Positions 54,875-64,000 of a DNA stretch of 64,000 nt are shown in pieces. The stretch comes from Vulcaniibacterium gelatinicum. Its GTDB lineage: Bacteria > Pseudomonadota > Gammaproteobacteria > Xanthomonadales > Xanthomonadaceae. The notes beneath the pieces are model-generated. The model was not told where the DNA came from. It was given only the letters and a program-made list of their open reading frames with translations, and did no database searches. The DNA is taken from the NCBI RefSeq assembly GCF_008033445.1, contig NZ_VNKO01000016.1, positions 1-64,000 of the forward strand, written 5' to 3'. Position 1 is the first letter of the stretch, and each line of letters opens with the position of its first letter. The translations under genes were made by a program, and so were the position numbers.

Positions 54875-57367
54875 ATGCGCAACCGTCGCCCCTCTTCCGC
54901 CCCCTCGCCCGGTGTCCGCATCAGCCTGCTGGCCGCCGGTCTGCTCGCCAGCGGCATCGCCCTGGCCGACGCCCACCTCGACCCGAAGCTGCTCCAGAAG
55001 ATGGCGGCCGCCGCGCCGACCGACGAGCTGCAGGTCGTGGTCAGTTTCGACCAGTCCGTGCCGGTGACTTCCGCCCAGGTGCAGGCGCTGCAGGCGCTCG
55101 GCATCACCAAGGGCATCACCATGCGCACCCTGCCCATCGCCGGCGCGCTCGCCACGCCCGCGGAGATCCGCGCGCTGGCCCAGCGCGACGACGTGGTGTC
55201 CATCTACTGGAACGCGCCGCTGCGCTATTTCAACAAGGAATCGCGCGAGATCTCCGGCGCCGCGCGCGCGGTCAACAACCCCGGCGACTACGGCCGTGCG
55301 ATCCCGTTCAGCGGCTACGGCGTCACCGTGCTGGTCAACGACTCGGGCGTGGACGGCACCCACGAGGACATCAAGTTCGGCCACCACCTGGTGCAGAACA
55401 CGCAGGGCGCGACCAACCTCGCGTCGGTCAGCTCGCTGCTGCCGATCACCTACATCGAGGGCGTGCCCAACACCGACTGGGGCTCGGGCCACGGCACCCA
55501 CGTCGCCGGCACCATCGGCGGCACCGGCGCGCGCTCCAACGGCCTGTACCGCGGCGTCGCCCCGGGCGCCGACCTGGTCGGCTACGGCTCGGGCGCGGTG
55601 CTGTTCATCCTCGACGCGGTCGGCGGCCTGGACTATGCCGCCACCAACCAGTTCACCTACGACCACCCGATCCGCATCACCAGCAACTCGTGGGGCACCA
55701 GCGGCAAGTTCGAGCCGTACGACCCGGTCAACATCGCCACCTACGAGCTGTACAAGCGCGGCATCGTCAGCGTGTTCGCCGCCGGCAACGACGGCCCGGA
55801 CGAGGACACCCACAACCCGTACGCGCAGGCGCCGTGGGTGATCTCGGTGGCCGCCGGCGAGAAGGACGGCGTGCTGACCTCGTTCTCCTCGCGCGGCAAG
55901 CGCGGCGAGATGGGCACCTTCACCATGCCCGACGGCCGCGAGTGGACCTACATCAACGAGCCCACCATCACCGCCACCGGCGTGAACGTGCTGTCCACCT
56001 GGGCCAGCACCGGCACCCTGTGCACGCCGGCGGTGGACGACCCGAACGTGCCGACCGCGTACGCGCCGTTCTACTGCTACATGAGCGGCACCTCGATGGC
56101 CACGCCGCACGTGTCGGGCATCATCGCGCTGATGCTCGAGGCCAACCCGCACCTGACCCCGCTGCAGGTCAAGGACATCCTCGAGCGCACCGCCACCAAC
56201 ATGACCGGGCGCCTGTCGTGGGAGGCCGGCGCCGGCCACGTCAACGCCTATGCCGCGGTCGCCGAGGCGGCCGGCGTGCGCAGCGGCTGGGGCGCCACGG
56301 TCAACGCGCTGCGCGAGTTCAACGCCAACGCGCTGCTCGCCCCCGGCCGCGACCCGATCCCGTTCTCGCTGTTCTTCAGTCCGGTCGGCACCGTGGACAC
56401 CATGGAGTTCGACGTCGGCCCCGAGGTCGCCTGGGTGACCGCGCGCGCCACCGTGGACGCCAACACCGTCGCGGTGGTGCTGATCGATCCGGACGGCAAC
56501 CGCTACGGTTCCTCGATCGCGCTGCCGCTGATCGGCAGCACCGTGGTCGCCGGCGCTCCCGGCAAGCCCGGCAAGTGGAAGGTCACCATCCGCGGCTTCG
56601 GCTCGGTCTCGGGCGTCGACCTGGATCCGGCCAAGGTCACCAACGGCTACGGCGCGCCGGGCTACGTGGACGGCGAGATCAGCTTCCTCAACAGCGGCGG
56701 CTACACCGGCCTGAACGACGTGGCCAACCATCCGGCGCGGCAGGCGATCGAGTTCGCGGTGGCCAACCGCCTGGTGGACAGCTACTCCGACAAGCAGTTC
56801 CGCCCCGACCACGCGCTCAAGCGCAGCGAGCTCGCGCAGTACCTGGTGATGGGCGCGACCGTGCGCCAGCACCTGCCGTTCAACGGCCGCTCCAGCTTCA
56901 CCGACCTGACGGCCGGCGACCCGCGCTACGCCTACGCCGAGTCCGCCGTCGCCCGCGGCGCGCCGCTGCGCGACCTGAGCCAGACCCACGATGGCGTGAT
57001 GGGCACGGTCAACGGTGCGTTCCGTCCGAACGACAGCGTGACCCGGGTGAGCCTGGCCTACTCGCTGGTGCAGAGCATGGGCCTGCAGGCGCAGGCGCGC
57101 GCGTTCAGCGGCGAGCTGACCGCGTTCTATGACGGCAAGCGGATTCCGATCGAGGACGCCGCGTCCATCCCGGCCAGCCTGCGCGGCTACGTCCAGCTCG
57201 CGCTCGACCTCGGCCTGATCAACGCCCGCTTCGCGCTGACCCAGGGCCCGTACGACCTGCAGCCGAAGCTGCACGCCTACTTCGACCCGTCGAAGGTGGT
57301 CACCCGCGCCGCGTTCGCCGTCGCCGCCGGCCGTTACCTGACCCAGTACCAGAGCGCCGAGGACTGA
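54875..57367 (+). CDS. Secreted S8 serine protease with SLH modules (second copy)
   Basis: An 830-residue paralogue of the 45446-47896 protease. The signal peptide ends ASGIALADA. Asp in VNDSGVDGTHED, His in GSGHGTHVAGTIGG and Ser in GTSMATPHVSG form the triad; the propeptide covers about 30-125. The last 220 residues hold three SLH modules (for example AVANRLVDSYSDKQFRPDHAL). An insertion with two cysteines (TLCTPAVDD and PFYCYMSG) precedes the catalytic Ser, absent in the other copy. It reads divergently from the signalling operon, and CCGGAG lies 12 bases before the ATG. Confidence 0.93.
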   Translation: MRNRRPSSAPSPGVRISLLAAGLLASGIALADAHLDPKLLQKMAAAAPTDELQVVVSFDQSVPVTSAQVQALQALGITKGITMRTLPIAGALATPAEIRALAQRDDVVSIYWNAPLRYFNKESREISGAARAVNNPGDYGRAIPFSGYGVTVLVNDSGVDGTHEDIKFGHHLVQNTQGATNLASVSSLLPITYIEGVPNTDWGSGHGTHVAGTIGGTGARSNGLYRGVAPGADLVGYGSGAVLFILDAVGGLDYAATNQFTYDHPIRITSNSWGTSGKFEPYDPVNIATYELYKRGIVSVFAAGNDGPDEDTHNPYAQAPWVISVAAGEKDGVLTSFSSRGKRGEMGTFTMPDGREWTYINEPTITATGVNVLSTWASTGTLCTPAVDDPNVPTAYAPFYCYMSGTSMATPHVSGIIALMLEANPHLTPLQVKDILERTATNMTGRLSWEAGAGHVNAYAAVAEAAGVRSGWGATVNALREFNANALLAPGRDPIPFSLFFSPVGTVDTMEFDVGPEVAWVTARATVDANTVAVVLIDPDGNRYGSSIALPLIGSTVVAGAPGKPGKWKVTIRGFGSVSGVDLDPAKVTNGYGAPGYVDGEISFLNSGGYTGLNDVANHPARQAIEFAVANRLVDSYSDKQFRPDHALKRSELAQYLVMGATVRQHLPFNGRSSFTDLTAGDPRYAYAESAVARGAPLRDLSQTHDGVMGTVNGAFRPNDSVTRVSLAYSLVQSMGLQAQARAFSGELTAFYDGKRIPIEDAASIPASLRGYVQLALDLGLINARFALTQGPYDLQPKLHAYFDPSKVVTRAAFAVAAGRYLTQYQSAED

Positions 57368-57396
57368 CGCTCGCTGCGCGCACACGGAACCGTGCA

Positions 57397-57432
57397 ACGG
57401 CCCGGGACCCCCTTCCCGGGCCGTTTCTGTTT
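57397..57432 (+). terminator. Terminator after the second SLH-subtilase
   Basis: ACGGCCCGGG (57397-57406) pairs with CCCGGGCCGT (57415-57424), loop of 8, followed by TTCTGTTT. Confidence 0.75.
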
Positions 57433-57445
57433 CCGGCCCCTGAAT

Positions 57446-57481
57446 GCGAAAACGCCCCGCCGGATCGCGCCGGCGGGGCGT
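57446..57481 (-). terminator. Terminator after the AbiEii-like toxin gene
   Basis: ACGCCCCGCCGG (57452-57463) pairs perfectly with CCGGCGGGGCGT (57470-57481). On the minus strand it continues into TTTTCGC. It lies about 95 bases after the toxin stop. Confidence 0.65.
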
Positions 57482-57576
57482 CGGGATGCATGGTGGTGGA
57501 GTCCTCACCAACGTCCAACCCGGATTCCGAACAGGATCGCAAGCCGTGGGGCTTCAGAGAAAGCACAGAGCGCTCA

Positions 57577-58500
57577 TCAGCCCGATCCATCGCCACTCGG
57601 CGTCCAGCCGCTTCCGGCAAGCCAGGTCTGATGAAATGCAGCGCCATGCCGGAGCGCATCCAGCGGCAGCGATAGAAACCCACGCACGCCGGCAACGACC
57701 TCGGAAAGCGGAAGCCCGTCCAAGGCATTCTTCCTCAAGAATGCTTGCCACTGGGTCTGCTTCTGCCGATCCTGTGCGAATTCGTCGCTCAGGCCAAACG
57801 GGACGCCATCCGGCAGCGGCGTCCTGCGGCGCTCGAAGGTGGCGTGGATCGCCTTGCACAGGAGCGCGCCGTCGAAGTCGGTGTGGCGCGACAAGATCCA
57901 GAGATCGAAGTAGTCCTTCATGCGGCTGTTGGCGATGCCGAGCCACACCAGTGCCTCCAGCTTCTCGGCGACGACCGTATACCGGGGGTAGGCGCGCAGC
58001 TTCGGGGCTGGCATGTCCGGCAGCATCACCGGGTAGTCGACGACCTCGGGGCCGGGGGGCACGGCGTCGCCGAAACCCACATCGACCTGGACGTGACATC
58101 GGGCACCGTCCAACAGGCCGATCAGCGTGACCCGGACACCGGAGTAGTTGGCTTCCTTGCGGATCTCCTCCGCGTGTACCGAGTCAGGCTGGAAGCGTAT
58201 GCCGTCGTCCAGTTCCACCGTGCAGATGTCCCGAAACGCCGCCCCGACATGCGGGATCTCGGCGATGCCTAAGCCCAGCAGGTCGGCGTCGCGTGTCGGG
58301 CGATGTGGGATGTCGAACCACAAGTCGAACAGCAGCGCGCCTTTCAGCAGGAACCGGTCGGCGTAGGGGGAGATGCTGAGCCGGTAAAGCAGGCGCTCGA
58401 GCGCATAGCGGGTCAAGATCAGATTGAAGTCTTGCCGGGTCTCGCGGGCGCGGTTGAGCAGGCGGGTGCGTACCGAGGCGGCGGTGTTGCGGCTGCTCAC
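57577..58500 (-). CDS. AbiEii-type nucleotidyltransferase toxin
   Basis: A 307-residue toxin of the AbiE (type IV) toxin-antitoxin family; AbiEii proteins are nucleotidyltransferases that arrest growth, in part during phage infection. The active-site region reads LLKGALLFDLWF with Asp71-x-Asp73 in TRDADLLG, the expected GxS/DxD-type layout although a Gly-Ala replaces Gly-Ser. A later conserved block is KLEALVWLGIANSRMKDYFDLW. It starts at GTG 58500, whose last two bases lie in the antitoxin stop (GTGA), so translation is coupled. It sits at the left of the defence island. Confidence 0.9.
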   Translation of the reverse strand: MSSRNTAASVRTRLLNRARETRQDFNLILTRYALERLLYRLSISPYADRFLLKGALLFDLWFDIPHRPTRDADLLGLGIAEIPHVGAAFRDICTVELDDGIRFQPDSVHAEEIRKEANYSGVRVTLIGLLDGARCHVQVDVGFGDAVPPGPEVVDYPVMLPDMPAPKLRAYPRYTVVAEKLEALVWLGIANSRMKDYFDLWILSRHTDFDGALLCKAIHATFERRRTPLPDGVPFGLSDEFAQDRQKQTQWQAFLRKNALDGLPLSEVVAGVRGFLSLPLDALRHGAAFHQTWLAGSGWTPSGDGSG

Positions 58501-59096
58501 GTCAGGCTCTCCAAGTAGGGACGCATGACATTGGCCACCCGGCACAGCTGGGCAGACCGCCACAGCTCGTCCATGCCCACGCGTTTTCCTTTCCAGGCCT
58601 CACGCAGCGCCTCCAGCGCGACATCCAGGCCGATCTTGTTGCGGTACTTGAAGCAGTCAGCCACCGTGCGGGCGACGTTGGTCACGCGCACCGGCACGCC
58701 CTCGATGAGGTGCTCCTCGATCCCTTGCGTCAGCGCGGCGCCGGAGAAGCGCACGATGCGAAGCCGCGGATAGTCCATCTTTGGCGCGCGCGCCTTGTTG
58801 GGGATGGCCAGCCAGACCTCGAACGGCGACTGTGTGGTGAGTTCGTGCAGGCGCAGTGCCGACAGCAGGCAGATGATGGCTTGCGGGTGCTTGCGTGCCA
58901 CCTCGGCGAGTGCACGGTGTTCCGAGACGGGCCGGTCCGGAATGGCGTACAGGCCCCGTCCCACGCGCTGGAGCAGCCCTTGCCGCACCAGCCGCGTGAG
59001 CGCGACCGTGGGCAGCCCGTGCTCATGGAGATCGAGCGGGCGAATCAGGCCGCGCTGGGCGGCCAGTTCCAGAATGCGCTGGTGCGAACTGTGCAT
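58497..59096 (-). CDS. AbiEi-type antitoxin (winged helix)
   Basis: A 199-residue antitoxin. The N-terminal winged helix (about 5-60) is QRILELAAQRGLIRPLDLHEHGLPTVALTRLVRQGLLQRVGRGLYAI, followed by the AbiEi C-terminal domain (VRVTNVARTVADCFKYRNKIGLDVALEALREA). AbiEi both blocks toxicity and represses its own promoter. ATG 59096 is chosen. A TTG at 59132 would extend it by 12 residues, but that TTG lies in the candidate -35 box of the promoter. An inverted repeat overlaps that promoter. Confidence 0.9.
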   Translation of the reverse strand: MHSSHQRILELAAQRGLIRPLDLHEHGLPTVALTRLVRQGLLQRVGRGLYAIPDRPVSEHRALAEVARKHPQAIICLLSALRLHELTTQSPFEVWLAIPNKARAPKMDYPRLRIVRFSGAALTQGIEEHLIEGVPVRVTNVARTVADCFKYRNKIGLDVALEALREAWKGKRVGMDELWRSAQLCRVANVMRPYLESLT

Positions 59097-59117
59097 GCCG
59101 CCATGATGTTGCGATAT

Positions 59118-59143
59118 GTCGGTAGATGTCAATAACTACCGAC
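59118..59143 (-). promoter_or_regulatory. AbiE operator overlapping the -35 box
   Basis: GTCGGTAG (59118-59125) and CTACCGAC (59136-59143) form a perfect inverted repeat with a 10-base spacer. On the minus strand the spacer contains TTGACA (59132-59127), a perfect -35 box. AbiEi proteins are known to bind inverted repeats at their own promoter; binding here would block transcription. Confidence 0.65.
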
Positions 59144-59259
59144 TAGACACAACGAGCATGACTTTCCTCGCGGGCGGTGCCGCCCCCAGCCGTTCGCACG
59201 GTCACGGTTGGTCCAGCTCTCTTTGAGGTTCGCTCCGTCGCTGCGGCTTCACGATCTGC

Positions 59260-59288
59260 TTGACAAGCATAGAAAATATATCAAACAT
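59260..59288 (+). promoter_or_regulatory. Promoter of hsdMS, probably leaderless
   Basis: TTGACA (59260-59265) is perfect. After 17 bases comes AAACAT (59283-59288), a weak -10, only 7 bases before the hsdM ATG. The surrounding 40 bases are AT-rich, unlike the region on either side. Confidence 0.45.
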
Positions 59289-59295
59289 CGCAAAC

Positions 59296-61124
<1,829 letters not shown>

Positions 61125-61128
<4 letters not shown>

Positions 61129-62393
61129 GCGCAGCTTGGCTTACGCGATCACTTGGCGAAGTCGTTGCCATCACCAAAGGCAGAAAACCGCCTCGCTTGA
61201 TATCGGATTCATCTAGCGACTCGTTTCCATACGCCACGGCAGAGTATTTCCGTTCCGGCATTGCAACGCAGTTCGTTCCATCTACTGATTTGGCGAGCTG
61301 TGTCCTTACGAGGAGTGGCTGCCCGGTTCTCATCTGGGACGGCTCGAATGCGGGGGAGGTGTTCGTTGGCAAGGACGCTGTGCTGGCGTCGACGATGGCG
61401 CTTATCAGGCCTGACGATTCTGTGCTCGATGAAGGTTTCTGCTACTTCTTTCTCAAGACGGCGTTCGACAAACTCAACGACGGAACGACAGGTTCAACAA
61501 TTCCGCATGTCAGCAAACATATGCTGACAGCTTTGCAGATTCCCATCTTGCCGCTTCCCGAACAGCGCTTGATTTCGAGCCTGTTGTTCAAGCTGGAAAG
61601 CGCGATAGCGCTTCAGGCTCAACTCTCGGATGCCACAGCCGAAATCAAACGCGCCGCCATGCGCGAGCTATTCACGCGCGGCTTGCGCGGCGAGCCGCAG
61701 AAGGAGACCGAGATCGGGCCGGTGCCGGAGAGCTGGCAGATCAAGGCCATTGGCCATGTATTCGAGATCGTTCAGGGGCTTTCTCTGAAGGGCAACCTAT
61801 CGGGCGGATCTGATGGCGTCCCTTTTCTGCGTACATCAAATGTCTACTGGGGGCGCATCGACTTGAAAAACGTGAGCCGCATGCATGTCGCGCCGGAGTT
61901 GATCGGCGACCGGTGGCTCAGGCAGGGAGATTTGCTTGTATGCGAGGGTGGGGAAATCGGTCGCGCCGCCGTGTGGGAATCGAAGGAGCCGGGCTATACG
62001 TATCAAAACCATCTCCATCGCTTGAGGCCGCTGATTGGCGGCTCAATTGAGCCGAAGTTTGCCGCAGCGTGGTTGGAGGTTGGCTTTTGTCATCGCAAGG
62101 TTTACGAGGGCGCAGGTAACAAAACCACTATCCCCAACCTTTCGCGTGCCCGCCTTGCCGAATTGCCAATGCCAGTGCCGGCCATTGATGAGCAGCGCGA
62201 CATCGTCGCCATCCTCGACGCCATCGACCGCAAGATCGAACTGCACCGCAAGAAGCGCACGGTGCTGGAAGAACTGTTCAAGGCCCTGCTGCACAAGCTG
62301 ATGACCGGCGAGATCCGCGTCGATGAACTGGACCTCTCCGCGTTGCAAGCCCCCGCGGAGCCGCTTTCCCCTGCGGCGGAGCCGGCCGTATGA
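61125..62393 (+). CDS. hsdS: Type I specificity subunit HsdS
   Basis: A 422-residue subunit that sets the DNA target. It has two target-recognition domains (about 1-150 and 205-360), each followed by a conserved helical spacer: [22 protein letters not shown] after the first and [23 protein letters not shown] after the second. The first recognition domain and part of the second have clearly lower GC than the helical parts and the rest of the operon, a sign of domain exchange. The ATG overlaps the hsdM stop (ATGA). Confidence 0.95.
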
Positions 62394-62421
62394 TGTGCCT
62401 CTCATCCGCCCCTGGCAGTAA

Positions 62422-62571
62422 GCCTTCCCACCCTCATCCGGGAAGCGCCGACCCCCGGGGCTTTTCTTTTTCGCGCTTCGGCGGGATGCGAAGAACCGTC
62501 CTCACGCGGTCATCGACCCGAAGTTCTACCGCAGCGGCAAGGTCTTCGGCCTGAAGGAGTTCCTCAAATGA
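62422..62571 (+). pseudogene. C-terminal remnant of an unidentified gene
   Basis: A frame of 49 sense codons plus a stop lies between an in-frame TAA (62419-62421) and TGA (62569-62571), with no start codon. It reads ...RRDAKNRPHAVIDPKFY and then [13 protein letters not shown]. The last 31 residues look protein-like in composition; the earlier part does not. Genes for toxins or accessory proteins are often inserted between hsdS and hsdR, so this may be the tail of one. The family is not recognised. Confidence 0.4.
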
Positions 62572-62608
62572 AAACGGCCGCCCCCGGTTACACCAGGCGA
62601 CGACCGCC

Positions 62609-62703
62609 GAACGGGCCTTCCCGTTCCCACTTGCAAGAGATGACCCTCCGAGCTACCCCGTCACTGACGGGCAGTGGCCCTTGGCCACTTGTCACCCGGA
62701 GGG
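62609..62703. ncRNA. Foldable element: hairpin plus three-way junction, upstream of hsdR
   Basis: GAACGGG (62609-62615) pairs with CCCGTTC (62620-62626) around CCTT. Then an outer stem CCCTCCG (62644-62650) with CGGAGGG (62697-62703) encloses two hairpins: CCCGTCA with TGACGGG (62657-62671) and AGTGGCC with GGCCACT (62673-62689). All stems are perfect. It ends 67 bases before the hsdR ATG. It could be a leader element, a small RNA on either strand, or a protein-binding site. The strand and function are unknown. Confidence 0.4.
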
Positions 62704-62770
62704 AACCTTTGACCCGCATCGTAGCAGCAGCCTTGCCCCGTGGCGAGCACGGCAGCGGAAGGGGGTGCCG

Positions 62771-64000
<1,230 letters not shown>

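Larger units (their letters stand above)
62394..62770. other. 377-base hsdS-hsdR gap
   Basis: No intact gene is present. It begins with a T-rich terminator-like stretch (62461-62471), holds a coding remnant without a start (ends 62571), and then a foldable block (62609-62703) before the hsdR start. Adjacent hsd genes usually lie closer, so this gap probably marks a lost inserted gene. Confidence 0.6.

Noticed and set aside
54767-57511. 914-codon open frame antisense to the second SLH-subtilase
   Set aside because: It runs through a terminator hairpin and has the typical repetitive composition of a GC-driven shadow frame.

Overview
The window is GC-rich bacterial chromosome with dense genes and short overlaps. 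Gene content and order point to the Xanthomonadaceae, probably the Lysobacter/Luteimonas/Silanimonas side. The thrS-infC-rpmI-rplT-pheST-ihfA-merR string with tRNA-Pro, the petABC-sspAB block, a minor-pilin cluster next to tRNA-Asn and uvrB, and an Oar-like TonB receptor all fit that family. No rRNA, insertion sequence or CRISPR array was seen. The genus is inferred from protein resemblance, not from a search.

Layout. 1-2068: a lipoprotein and a truncated EF-hand protein, possibly an immunity/effector pair. 2310-7514: miaB, a lytic transglycosylase, and the bc1 complex petABC. 7677-12899: sspAB, FHA protein, trm112-like/nadC, purEK. 13009-16066: PuuD-like membrane protein, sodB, and the grxD-SDR-marC operon. 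16286-21023: TonB-dependent receptor and ppnN. 21057-27764: type IV pilus block (pilE, fimT-pilW-pilX-pilV, tRNA-Asn, orphan pseudopilin); PilX and PilV are far longer than usual and no pilY1 is present. 27970-38010: uvrB, tRNA-Val, the translation operon, tRNA-Pro. 38144-45295: TraB/GumN-like protein, dxs, HNH nuclease, acyl-CoA dehydrogenase, small lipoprotein. 45446-57367: two secreted subtilases with SLH modules bracket a minus-strand signalling operon. 57577-64000: defence island with an AbiE-type toxin-antitoxin pair and a type I restriction-modification locus; hsdR runs off the right edge.

The most system-like region is 45446-57367. One set of overlapping genes encodes an FHA-GAF protein, a membrane Ser/Thr kinase with a long TPR region, a HisKA_3-type kinase without its own sensor, and a NarL-type regulator. 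A secreted protein lies upstream, and paralogous SLH-subtilases lie on both sides. This suggests a Ser/Thr-phosphorylation to two-component relay controlling surface proteases; the link is inferred from gene order.

Other notable points: infC probably starts at AUC; several genes look leaderless; the SDR and the HsdM have substitutions at catalytic motifs; and a foldable non-coding element lies between hsdS and hsdR beside the C-terminal remnant of a lost gene.
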